Of a DNA stretch of 46,486 nucleotides, positions 24,357 through 32,559 are shown piece after piece. Position 1 is the first letter of the stretch; every line of letters begins with the position of its first letter. Origin of the DNA: an uncultured Clostridia bacterium (lineage in GTDB: Bacteria; Bacillota; Clostridia; Christensenellales; Christensenellaceae); NCBI GenBank assembly GCA_944347775.1, contig CALVMT010000081.1, positions 1 to 46,486 on the forward strand. Reading direction: 5' to 3'. Made by a program: the position numbers and the translations under genes. The notes under the pieces were generated by a model. That model saw only the letters and a list, made by a program, of their open reading frames with translations, had not been told where the DNA came from and made no database searches.

Positions 24357-25330
24357 CAGTGATTGCCTCCCTTTTTATAAACTATACTGGGCTCAACATC
24401 TTCCGTATTATAAATATTTAATGGTGCTCTCGATTCAGTATCTTCACCAGCTTGATAAGTCCCGTAAAACTCATTAATATCTTTAATAAATTTACGATTC
24501 AACAAATGTAGCGGAATATTTTGAGGGCACACTCTCGAACACTCGCCACAATCAGTGCAACGCCCTGCAACATGGAAAGCACGAATAATATGAAACATAT
24601 TTTCCTCAAAACTATCTGCTGCTGCCTTATTCGCTATTCCAGACTTTGGATTATCAAAAACACAATTTTCACATGAACATGCCGGGCAAACATTACGACA
24701 AGCATTACAGCGTATACATCTGGAAAATTCCCCTCTCCAAAATGCAAAACGTTCATCTGGAGTCATTGCTTCTATTTTTTCTACCATATCAAAACGATGA
24801 CTATCTAAAACTTCTCCATCTCTTCCTATTAGCTCATCATAGATTACATGTTTTTTGCTCTTACAATTCAAGCAACGTTCAGCCAAAGCATCTTCTTTTG
24901 CAATCGTATGATCACCATATAATGTATGTATAATAAAGTTATCGTTTTGAGTTTCAATACCAACAATTCCTTGAATATCTTGTTTCTTCAAACAATCCAG
25001 ATCTATTTTGCCATCACAAGGAATTCCAACAGCATATACATGGTCTCTCCAAATACGATGTTCTTTTAATAATTGATTAAAGCTATAAGTGTCACAAGGC
25101 TTTAAAAAGACTAAAACTTTCCCCTCTTTTCTAGACTCTTTAATCAAGTATTTTGATAAATTGTTAGCACAAAAATCATCATAAACAAATTCCGCATCAA
25201 TCTCTTCGGTGTTATTAAATACCGCAGGAGTTATATCATAAACAAATTCGCCTTTTTTCCAGCCAAGTACGCGATTGACAGTCCCGTTCTGCAATAATTC
25301 TTTTGCTTTTTCAGCCATTATTCTTTGCAT
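24356..25330 (-). CDS. flxC: FlxC-like FrhB / [4Fe-4S] dicluster subunit
   Basis: 324 residues. A first part resembles the F420-hydrogenase-beta or HyhB-like domain (VFLKPCDTYSFNQLL, CLNCKSKKHVIYDELIG). A middle motif CIRCNACRNVCPACSCENC and a final CTDCGECSRVCPQNIP provide two [4Fe-4S] clusters. The start at 25330 has GGAGG at ideal spacing; MAEKAKELL at 25318 forms a TAATG with the preceding stop and is an alternative. The gene touches flxB by one base. A role as electron relay in the NADH-oxidising half is inferred from the operon. Confidence 0.8.
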   Translation of the reverse strand: MQRIMAEKAKELLQNGTVNRVLGWKKGEFVYDITPAVFNNTEEIDAEFVYDDFCANNLSKYLIKESRKEGKVLVFLKPCDTYSFNQLLKEHRIWRDHVYAVGIPCDGKIDLDCLKKQDIQGIVGIETQNDNFIIHTLYGDHTIAKEDALAERCLNCKSKKHVIYDELIGRDGEVLDSHRFDMVEKIEAMTPDERFAFWRGEFSRCIRCNACRNVCPACSCENCVFDNPKSGIANKAAADSFEENMFHIIRAFHVAGRCTDCGECSRVCPQNIPLHLLNRKFIKDINEFYGTYQAGEDTESRAPLNIYNTEDVEPSIVYKKGGNH

Positions 25331-25761
25331 CTCAGATCCTCCAATCTTTTATTTTCACCCAATTTTGTAATTGTTTCAACAAAATCATTCATTGTTGCTG
25401 CAAATTTCGCACCCTCCGCCGCAGAAACCCATTCCACTCTTGTACGTTCTTTTTCAATTCCTAGGTAATCCAACATGGAAAACAACAATGTCATACGTCT
25501 TCTTGCATAGTAGTTACCGCTCGTGTAATGACAATCTCCTGGATGGCACCCACAGATAATCACTCCGTCTGCTCCTCTTTGAAACGCTCTTAAAATAAAC
25601 ATTGGATTTACTCTGCAGGAACAAGGCACACGGATAATTTTTACATCACTAGGATAATTTAAACGATTTGTCCCAGCCAAATCTGCGCCCGCATAAGAAC
25701 ACCAGTTACAACAAAAAGCAACTATCTTTGGCCTAAATTCTTTTATTTCGTTTACTTGCAT
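25318..25761 (-). CDS. flxD: MvhD/FlxD-type hydrogenase iron-sulfur subunit
   Basis: 147 residues, the length of MvhD. Conserved cysteines are at Cys17, Cys18 and Cys21 (FCCNWCSY), Cys47 and Cys49, and Cys70, Cys72 and Cys77 (ICGCHPGDCHY), which bind a [2Fe-2S] cluster in this family. MvhD links hydrogenase or other electron-donor modules to HdrA; here the donor is the Flx module, because no hydrogenase genes are present. It overlaps hdrA by 10 bases and flxC by 13, so production is coupled. Confidence 0.92.
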   Translation of the reverse strand: MQVNEIKEFRPKIVAFCCNWCSYAGADLAGTNRLNYPSDVKIIRVPCSCRVNPMFILRAFQRGADGVIICGCHPGDCHYTSGNYYARRRMTLLFSMLDYLGIEKERTRVEWVSAAEGAKFAATMNDFVETITKLGENKRLEDLRCKE

Positions 25762-27743
25762 ATTGCATCTACCTCCGCCATGATCTGGCTGTTTGAAAAA
25801 CCTTTAAGGTCCATTGCGCCAGAAGGGCATGCAACTGTACATGCACCACAGCCCTGGCAAACTGCTTCATTAACAACTGCGACTCGTCTGATTGCAACTG
25901 TACGGTCCGGCATACGAAATTCTTTATCAACATATGTTATCGCACCGTACGGACACACTTTTTCACAAGAAGAGCATCCATTACACATCATCTCATCTGA
26001 ATGCGCAACACATGGATTTGCCGTTAAGGTATCTTTCGCTAATAAGCCGATAACTTTCGCTGCTGCCGCTCCTGCTTGAGAAACAGTTTCAGGAATATCT
26101 TTCGGGCCCTGGCAAGTACCTGATAGGAAAATACCTGCTGTCGGACTTTCTACAGGTCTCAACTTGGGATGTGCTTCCGTAAAGAAATCATTAGTATCCA
26201 TACTTGCTGTTAACATTGTTGCTAAGGGACGTGCACTCTTATCAGGCTCAATTGCCGTCGCCAAGACGACCATATCTGCATCAATATGCAACTGCTCATT
26301 AGAAATCAAATCCGATGCCTGGACCATTAATTTACCATCTGCCTTTGGAGCTACTTTACCAACCATTCCTTTAATATAGTGAACGCCATATTCCTCGGCA
26401 GCTCTACGGTAAAATTCATCAAAATTCTTTCCTGGAGTACGAACATCAATATAAAATACATAGACATCTGTATCCGGATATTTTTCTCTGGTTAACATCG
26501 CATGTTTTGCGGTATACATACAGCAAATTTTTGAACAATACGGTTTACCGCAACCTGATGTATCTCTACTTCCTACACATTGAACAAAAACTATAGTATG
26601 AGGATGTTTTCCGTCTGACGGCCGTAATAATTGACCACTTGTAGGACCTGCCGCATTTGTAATGCGTTCAAATTCTAAAGAAGTAACAACATCCGGGCTT
26701 TGAGAATAAGAATACTCTTCAAAATTATCTAACTTTATCGGATTAAAACCTGTTGCAACAACAATCGCGCCATATTTTTGTTCAATCAATTGATCTTTTT
26801 GCGAGTAGTCAATTGCACCAGCAGTACATATCTTTTCACATAATCCGCATTTACCTGTTTTTAATTTCATGCAGTAATTTGCATCAATTGTCGCAACTTT
26901 AGGAACAGCTTGGGCAAAAGGGATATAAATTGCCCTACGTTTGTCCATTCCCAAATTAAACTCATTCGGAACATTTTTCTGCGGGCATTTTTCTGTACAT
27001 AATCCGCATCCTGTACATACATTTTCATTAACATACCGTGCTTTTTTTCTGATTGTTACCTCAAAATTACCAACAAACCCTTTTACTGCCTCTACTTCAC
27101 TGTAAGAATAAATTTTAATCTTTTCGTGTTGAGCAACATCTACCATTTTGGGCGTAAGAATACATGCCGCACAGTCCAAAGTTGGAAACGTCTTATCAAG
27201 TTGTGACATTTTTCCGCCAATTGTAGGTGATTTTTCCACAATATCTACCTCAAAACCGGCATCTGCAATATCAAGTGCTGTCTGAATTCCTGCAATCCCT
27301 CCGCCAATAACCAAAGCGCGCTTAACTACCGGGCTTTGACTAGCAGTTAATGGCGCATTAAGATGTACTTTTGCAATAGCAGCCTTTCCTAAAATAATCG
27401 CTTTTTCAGTAGCCGTAGCCATATCCTTATGAATCCAGGAACACTGCTCACGAATATTTGCTATTTCAACCATATATGGGTTAAGCCCTGCCGCCGCTGC
27501 AGTTTTGCGGAAAGTTGCTTCATGCATACGCGGAGAACAAGAACATATAACAATTCCTGTCAATCCATATTTTTTTATTGCATCTTTAATTGTATTCTGA
27601 CCTGCTTCAGAACACATATATTGATAATTTGTTGCATAGACAACACCCGGTTCATGGCTTAACGCTTCAGAAACAGCAGATACATCTACCGTGGCAGCAA
27701 TATTGCTGCCACACCAACATACAAATACACCTATTTTTTGCAT
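25752..27743 (-). CDS. hdrA: HdrA-like electron-bifurcating flavoprotein
   Basis: 663 residues, typical HdrA. The N-terminal cluster region has VCWCGSN and CSEAG ... CSCSPRMHE; the FAD fold has VIGGGIAGIQTALD (about 144-157) and SPTIGGKMSQLDKTFPTLDC. Internal cluster motifs are CTGCGLCTEKCP and CGLCEKIC, and the C-terminal ferredoxin domain has CNGCSSCEKVCP and CQGCGACTVACP. HdrA carries the bifurcating FAD: one electron goes to ferredoxin, the other to HdrB. It lies between hdrC (11 bases) and flxD (overlap), giving the order hdrB-hdrC-hdrA-flxD. All expected motifs are present and it has no fused extra domain. Confidence 0.94.
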   Translation of the reverse strand: MQKIGVFVCWCGSNIAATVDVSAVSEALSHEPGVVYATNYQYMCSEAGQNTIKDAIKKYGLTGIVICSCSPRMHEATFRKTAAAAGLNPYMVEIANIREQCSWIHKDMATATEKAIILGKAAIAKVHLNAPLTASQSPVVKRALVIGGGIAGIQTALDIADAGFEVDIVEKSPTIGGKMSQLDKTFPTLDCAACILTPKMVDVAQHEKIKIYSYSEVEAVKGFVGNFEVTIRKKARYVNENVCTGCGLCTEKCPQKNVPNEFNLGMDKRRAIYIPFAQAVPKVATIDANYCMKLKTGKCGLCEKICTAGAIDYSQKDQLIEQKYGAIVVATGFNPIKLDNFEEYSYSQSPDVVTSLEFERITNAAGPTSGQLLRPSDGKHPHTIVFVQCVGSRDTSGCGKPYCSKICCMYTAKHAMLTREKYPDTDVYVFYIDVRTPGKNFDEFYRRAAEEYGVHYIKGMVGKVAPKADGKLMVQASDLISNEQLHIDADMVVLATAIEPDKSARPLATMLTASMDTNDFFTEAHPKLRPVESPTAGIFLSGTCQGPKDIPETVSQAGAAAAKVIGLLAKDTLTANPCVAHSDEMMCNGCSSCEKVCPYGAITYVDKEFRMPDRTVAIRRVAVVNEAVCQGCGACTVACPSGAMDLKGFSNSQIMAEVDAICK

Positions 27744-27754
27744 TCTGTTACCCC

Positions 27755-28144
27755 CTACTTGCTGTACTTGCGAAATGCACTTACAATCGCTTGTTGAGGA
27801 AGATCTTCATCCAACAATTGCGGAATCTGATTAGGTTTCAAATGATTTTCTCCTTGCTTACGAATCACTTCCAAGCGAATTGCTTCTACAATTTTTGCCG
27901 GCTCTACCCCCCTCGGGCAACGTTCTACACAAGCAAAACAAGAAAGGCATTTATAAATTGATTTAGACTTAAGAAGTGGCTCTATTTCTCCTTTTTCCAC
28001 CATATAAACAAACTGGTGTGGATGATAGTCCATCTCATCATAAGAAGGGCAAGTGCCAGAACATTTTCCACATTTCATGCATTTTAAAACATTTACTCCA
28101 CTCACACGAAGGATTCTCTCTTTTTGCTTTTCTTTATTATCCAT
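27755..28144 (-). CDS. hdrC: HdrC-like [4Fe-4S] subunit
   Basis: 129 residues from MDNKEKQKER; AAGGAGG precedes this ATG and a longer in-frame start at 28222 would lie inside hdrB. Two [4Fe-4S] motifs, CMKCGKCSGTCPSYDEM (about 22-38) and CLSCFACVERCPRGVEP (about 66-82), are followed by a helical tail. It relays electrons between HdrA and the HdrB disulfide-type cluster. One base separates it from hdrB and 11 from hdrA. Confidence 0.92.
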   Translation of the reverse strand: MDNKEKQKERILRVSGVNVLKCMKCGKCSGTCPSYDEMDYHPHQFVYMVEKGEIEPLLKSKSIYKCLSCFACVERCPRGVEPAKIVEAIRLEVIRKQGENHLKPNQIPQLLDEDLPQQAIVSAFRKYSK

Positions 28145-28145
28145 T

Positions 28146-28934
28146 TTAATCCTCCTTAACGCCAAGAGCCTCTGCAAGCAACTCGGTAAAATAGATAACC
28201 GGAAGATCATGTTCTGTGGCATTTTTACGCAAATTATATAAGCATAAAGGGCATGCAGTTGTGATCATTTCTGCACCAAATTCCTGTGCACTACCCATAA
28301 CAGTATTACTCTTTTTCTGCGTCAATGCTTTGTCTTCCATTGTCAAATACCCACCACAACATTCATTGCGGAACGGATAGATTACTGGTTCTGCACCAAT
28401 AGCTTTTATAAAATCTTCGATAATACGGGGATTTTCCGGATTATCCATCTGCATGACTTTACTTGGGCGTAAAAGCAGACAACCATAGTAAGCTGCAATC
28501 TTTTTGCCTTTTAGAGGATTCACTACTTTTTTCGCAATTTCCTCAAATCCAATACAATCACGTAACACCTCAAGATAGTGAAGCACTTTTGTTTCTCCAT
28601 GATAAGGCGTTTTCAATTGAAGATAAATATTTGCTTTTGATGCAATTTTTTCATCATTCTGCATATCATTATTGACCTGCTTTAAAACATTATGACAGGC
28701 AGAACAAAGCGTGACCAAATCGTTACCCAAATCCCGTGCTAAAGTTAATGCTCGCACAGAAGACAATTTTGTCGCTGTTTCATCTTTAGCCATTGGATAA
28801 GTTCCTCCGCAGCACTGCCATTCGGGAAGTTCTTGTAATTCAATTCCTAAAGCTTTTGCGCTTTGATACGCATAAAAATTTAATTCTTTAGCTTTTGTTT
28901 TTAGTGTACAACCAGGATAATAGCTAAAAATCAT
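28146..28934 (-). CDS. hdrB: HdrB-like heterodisulfide reductase subunit with two CCG domains
   Basis: 262 residues with two complete CCG motifs: Cys9, Cys41-Cys42, Cys77/Cys80, and Cys152, Cys192-Cys193, Cys228/Cys231. These bind the two non-cubane clusters of the active site in methanogen HdrB. In thiol:fumarate reductase the same domain is fused to TfrB; here the TfrB-like protein lacks it, so this HdrB may fill that place, either as a disulfide site or as an electron port. It lies 39 bases after fumC and one base before hdrC, as first Hdr gene of the operon. No DsrC-like acceptor is encoded nearby. Confidence 0.93.
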   Translation of the reverse strand: MIFSYYPGCTLKTKAKELNFYAYQSAKALGIELQELPEWQCCGGTYPMAKDETATKLSSVRALTLARDLGNDLVTLCSACHNVLKQVNNDMQNDEKIASKANIYLQLKTPYHGETKVLHYLEVLRDCIGFEEIAKKVVNPLKGKKIAAYYGCLLLRPSKVMQMDNPENPRIIEDFIKAIGAEPVIYPFRNECCGGYLTMEDKALTQKKSNTVMGSAQEFGAEMITTACPLCLYNLRKNATEHDLPVIYFTELLAEALGVKED

Positions 28935-28973
28935 TCTCTGTTTTCTCCTCTATCTTCTAGGTAATCAGTCGGC

Positions 28974-30350
28974 TCAGGCCATCTGCTCCGGATGAAAAAC
29001 CTCATCGAATTTTTCTGCTGTCAAAAAGCCTAATTCAACACATGCTTCCTTTAAAGAAATATTGTCATGAAATGCTTTCTTAGCTGTTTTGGCAGCATTT
29101 TCATAACCAATATATGGGTTTAATGCCGTAACAAGCATCAAAGAATGATGTAAATTATAATGCATCTTTTCTTTGTTTGCCCGAATACCCACGGCACAAT
29201 TACAATTAAAAGAGGTAATTGCTTCAGCAAGCAGCCTAGCAGACTGAAGAAAATTATAAATACAAACTGGCATAAAAACATTTAACTCAAAGTTACCTTG
29301 TGATGCCGCCATTCCAACAGCAACATCATTACCCATCACTTGAACCGCTACCATAGTCACTGCTTCACATTGCGTGGGGTTTACCTTTCCTGGCATAATA
29401 GATGAGCCAGGTTCATTTTCCGGAATAAAGATTTCACCCAGACCGTTTCTTGGCCCGCTTGCCAGCCAGCGTACATCGTTTGCAATTTTCATCATATCCG
29501 CAGCCAATGCTTTCAGTGCGCCATGAGCAAATACCAGTTCATCTTTACTCGTCAACGCATGGAATTTATTTGGAGCTGTTACAAATTGCTTGCCAGTCAA
29601 CTGAGAAACTGCTTTCGCCACTTCCCTATCAAAACCTTTAGGCGCATTTAATCCGGTTCCTACCGCAGTCCCTCCTAGAGCAAGTTCTTTTAATTCAGGT
29701 AATGCAAGCAACAATAAGCGCTTATCTTTTTCCAAAGACGAGCGCCAGCCGCTAATCTCTTGAGAAAACTGAATCGGTGTTGCATCTTGTAAATGTGTCC
29801 GTCCACTTTTTACAATGCCATCATTTTCTTTTTCCAAACGTAAAAAAGTTTGAATCAGCGAATCAACTGCCGGAATCAATTTATCTTCAATGGTAACAAC
29901 TGCAGAAATATGCATTGCCGTAGGAAAAGTATCATTAGAAGACTGGCTCATATTAATATCATCATTCGGGTGTAATATTTTTTTGCCCAATATCTCATTT
30001 CCACGATTTGCAATTACTTCATTCGCATTCATGTTTGATTGCGTTCCACTGCCTGTCTGCCAGACGACAAGTGGAAAATGCTCATTCAATGCACCACTAA
30101 TTACTTCATCACAAGCCTGTGAAATCGCTTCCAGCTTTTCATTTGTCATCTTTTCCGGCTTCAATACGTTATTTGCCATTGCCGCCGCTTTTTTTAAAAT
30201 TCCAAAAGCATAGATAATTTCTCTTGGCATTGTCTCTATTCCAACACCAATTTTAAAATTCTGATGGCTACGCTCTGTCTGTGCCGCCCAGTATTTATCT
30301 GCCGGAACTTTCACCTCACCCATCGAGTCATGCTCAATACGAAAATCCAT
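28974..30350 (-). CDS. fumC: Class II fumarate hydratase
   Basis: 458 residues, standard FumC. It starts FRIEHDSMGEVKVPADKYW and keeps SGRTHLQDATP (catalytic histidine), TAPNKFHAL, and the signature GSSIMPGKVNPTQ (about 315-327). It interconverts malate and fumarate without an iron-sulfur cluster. It lies directly in front of hdrB (39 bases), with AAGGA before its ATG, making it the first gene of the redox operon. That position supplies the key clue that fumarate is the substrate of the flavoprotein at the other end. Confidence 0.96.
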   Translation of the reverse strand: MDFRIEHDSMGEVKVPADKYWAAQTERSHQNFKIGVGIETMPREIIYAFGILKKAAAMANNVLKPEKMTNEKLEAISQACDEVISGALNEHFPLVVWQTGSGTQSNMNANEVIANRGNEILGKKILHPNDDINMSQSSNDTFPTAMHISAVVTIEDKLIPAVDSLIQTFLRLEKENDGIVKSGRTHLQDATPIQFSQEISGWRSSLEKDKRLLLLALPELKELALGGTAVGTGLNAPKGFDREVAKAVSQLTGKQFVTAPNKFHALTSKDELVFAHGALKALAADMMKIANDVRWLASGPRNGLGEIFIPENEPGSSIMPGKVNPTQCEAVTMVAVQVMGNDVAVGMAASQGNFELNVFMPVCIYNFLQSARLLAEAITSFNCNCAVGIRANKEKMHYNLHHSLMLVTALNPYIGYENAAKTAKKAFHDNISLKEACVELGFLTAEKFDEVFHPEQMA

Positions 30351-30404
30351 ATTTTATTTATCCTTTTTCTATTTAAATTTTCCTATAATGCGTTTATCCA
30401 TATC

Positions 30405-30448
30405 AATATCATAGCTGCCATATTCTTTATTGCGGCAGCTATGATATT
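30405..30448. terminator. Perfect 15-bp hairpin between ldh and fumC
   Basis: AATATCATAGCTGCC pairs fully with GGCAGCTATGATATT around a 14-base loop, 25 bases after the ldh stop. No T-run follows on the minus strand, so it may be a partial terminator or an mRNA-stabilising/processing stem rather than a full stop. Confidence 0.6.
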
Positions 30449-30472
30449 ACATATTATATTTTATATAATAAA

Positions 30473-31420
30473 TCAAAATTGAATATTAGAAATAACCTGT
30501 TTTAAATTATCTGCACTCTTGCGCAAAAGTGAAATTTCGTGTTCAGTCATCGGAGAAACAATTCTACTAATTACGCCGCTGCGGCCAATAATGCTGGAAA
30601 TGCTAAGGCATACATCTTCAATGCCGTATTCTCCGTGCATCATGGAAGAAACAGTAAGAACAGTGTTCACTCCGCTTAAAATACTTTTGCAAAGATGAGA
30701 TACAGAAGCTGCTATTGCATAAAAAGTAGCTCCCTTCCGTTCAATAATTTTCCCACCGGATTTACGAATATAATTTTCCACCTCATCGCGGTCTAATTTA
30801 GGAAGAATGGCAGATTTTTTCGTTAAGCTATCTGCATATGCATCAATATCAACATTGGAAATTGTAGCCAAAGACCAAGGAACAAAAGAAGAATCTCCAT
30901 GCTCACCAAATACATAAGCATGTACATTTTGTTGATTAAGATTATAATATTCTGCCAAACGAGACCGCAATCTTGCTGTATCCAAAGCCGTTCCCGAACC
31001 AATAATTTGATGTTCAGGTAATCCCGAAATCTTAATACATTCGTACGTCAGAATATCCACAGGGTTGCTGACAATGACATATATCGCATTAGGCGCATAT
31101 TTTACGATCTCATTAATAATCCCCTTTGTGATATTTACATTTGTCTGTGCAAGATCAAGTCTTGACTGTCCGGGTTTTCTCGCAATACCAGAGGTTAAGA
31201 TGACAATATCGGATCCAACAGCATCCTGATAACTACCCGCATAAATTGAGGATGGTGAGCAATAAAGCACACCTTGACGGATATCCATTGCTTCTCCCAA
31301 AGCTTTTTCTTCGTTAATGTCGATCATAACAATTTCCGAGGCCACTCCATTTACTACCATTGTATAAGCGATTGTAGATCCTACGCTCCCTGCTCCGATA
31401 ATAGTCACTTTGTTACTCAT
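30473..31420 (-). CDS. ldh: L-lactate dehydrogenase
   Basis: 315 residues from MSNKVTIIGA, chosen because GGAG lies just before it; an upstream in-frame ATG would add 16 weak residues. Signs: NAD-binding GAGSVGSTIAYT (9-20), specificity loop RKPGQSRLDL with Gln85 (malate enzymes have Arg here), VSNPVDILTY, and the catalytic GEHGDSSFVPWS. It reduces pyruvate to L-lactate with NADH. It follows rex by 91 bases on the same strand and precedes fumC, so NADH-dependent control by Rex is likely. Because fumC follows, malate activity was considered, but the glutamine argues for lactate. Confidence 0.92.
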   Translation of the reverse strand: MSNKVTIIGAGSVGSTIAYTMVVNGVASEIVMIDINEEKALGEAMDIRQGVLYCSPSSIYAGSYQDAVGSDIVILTSGIARKPGQSRLDLAQTNVNITKGIINEIVKYAPNAIYVIVSNPVDILTYECIKISGLPEHQIIGSGTALDTARLRSRLAEYYNLNQQNVHAYVFGEHGDSSFVPWSLATISNVDIDAYADSLTKKSAILPKLDRDEVENYIRKSGGKIIERKGATFYAIAASVSHLCKSILSGVNTVLTVSSMMHGEYGIEDVCLSISSIIGRSGVISRIVSPMTEHEISLLRKSADNLKQVISNIQF

Positions 31421-31470
31421 GATAATCTCCTTTATATTCCAAATATTATCTTTTACTACTTTTATCAATC

Positions 31471-31494
31471 AGCAGAAAATTCTGCTTTTTTTTC
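31471..31494 (+). terminator. Short hairpin with plus-strand T-run between rex and ldh
   Basis: AGCAGAA-AA-TTCTGCT (31471-31486) is followed by eight T on the plus strand, the form of a rightward terminator, although no plus-strand gene lies to its left. Leftward it could be a weak stem in the rex-ldh leader. Confidence 0.5.
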
Positions 31495-31511
31495 TTTTAA
31501 AAATTTGAAAA

Positions 31512-32153
31512 TTACTGTGGCTTGCTTAGTTTCTCAGAGAGATGCTTTGATAGTAAAGCCAAAGAACAGGCCATATTTTCACTCTGAATCAACACATCCG
31601 AAGGCGCATTTAAATGTACCGGAGCAAAATTCCAAATTGCTTGAACCCCACTATGCACCAATATATCACATACATTTTGAGCTTCTTTACTGGGTACTGT
31701 AATAATCCCAATTTTGATTTGCATCCTTTTACACAAATCCATCAATTTATTTAACGGGAAAACCTGCTTTCCATTGATCTTACAGCCAATCAAACTCTCA
31801 TTTATATCAAAAGCCGCAACGATATCCAAACCATACTCATCAAATCCACTATACGAAAGTAATGCTCTCCCTAAATTTCCTACACCAACCAAAACTGCAC
31901 TATGCGTATCATCATATCCAAGAAAATGTTCAATATCACAAATCAGTTCGTCAATCAAATAACCAATTTTAGGACGTCCTCCATCACTAACTAATGAAAG
32001 ATCTTTTCTGACTTGTACATCATTCAATCCCAAAGCTTCCGCAATCATTGTAGCAGATATATTTTGAGAATTTCCTTTAGACTGAGCTTTTAAATAGTTT
32101 AAATATTTTGGCAGCCTAGAAATCGTCTGCACAGAAACCGACTTGTAATCCAT
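31512..32153 (-). CDS. rex: Redox-sensing transcriptional repressor Rex
   Basis: 213 residues, normal for Rex. A winged helix at the N-terminus (TISRLPKYLNYL, then ISATMIAEALGLNDVQVRKDL, about 33-53) binds DNA, and a Rossmann domain with VLVGVGNLGRALL (about 86-98) senses NADH. The C-terminal swapped helix closes it. Rex leaves its operator (TTGTGA/TCACAA type) when NADH is high, allowing fermentation genes to be made. Immediately downstream is ldh and then fumC and the redox operon. I searched the nearby gaps for the consensus palindrome and did not find a good copy. Confidence 0.95.
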   Translation of the reverse strand: MDYKSVSVQTISRLPKYLNYLKAQSKGNSQNISATMIAEALGLNDVQVRKDLSLVSDGGRPKIGYLIDELICDIEHFLGYDDTHSAVLVGVGNLGRALLSYSGFDEYGLDIVAAFDINESLIGCKINGKQVFPLNKLMDLCKRMQIKIGIITVPSKEAQNVCDILVHSGVQAIWNFAPVHLNAPSDVLIQSENMACSLALLSKHLSEKLSKPQ

Positions 32154-32559
32154 TTTATCTCACTCCAAACCAAAATACAAACTTTTATGTGCTTCTAGAT
32201 ACCTACTCTTTTTCTCACGATTTTATATTAATTGATTTTAGTTAAAAAATGAAATATAAAGAATTATATATCGATATTCTTTTATCGATATATAATTCTT
32301 TATATTTTTTATTTAATTTATTGTATTATAAAATATAAAATAAATAATAATTTTACCAAAAAGTTTATTTTTCCCCTGTCAGTTTTTATCTAATATATCT
32401 ATTTTAAAATTTACACATATATATTTTTATATACATTTGACAATATACATATATATATTTATATATTCTTTATCTTTTTTAAATAAAATGCGACCTATTT
32501 TTATATAGATTATCCTTCCATTACATATATTTAGTACTTACAAAGTATTAAATAATTGT
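32154..32559. other. AT-rich gap with a perfect 25-bp inverted repeat
   Basis: About 400 very AT-rich bases between deoR and rex. The notable structure is a perfect inverted repeat with 25-bp arms (32252-32276 and 32283-32307) and loop TTCTTT, core AAGAATTATATATCGATA. The rest (for example 32400-32480) is simple AT-rich sequence with runs of ATATAT. No coding frame is seen; the rex promoter is not obvious. Confidence 0.75.

Noticed and set aside
19598..28934. A hydrogenase-linked (Mvh) Hdr complex
   Set aside because: MvhD-like FlxD is present, but no NiFe or FeFe hydrogenase catalytic subunit is encoded in the operon; FlxA binds NAD instead.
30473..31420. Malate dehydrogenase instead of lactate dehydrogenase
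   Set aside because: The specificity loop reads RKPGQSR; malate enzymes carry Arg in place of this Gln.
32432..32475. TTGACA followed by TATATT on the plus strand, a possible promoter
   Set aside because: It sits in a simple ATATAT-rich tract and would only drive antisense RNA through deoR; chance match is likely.
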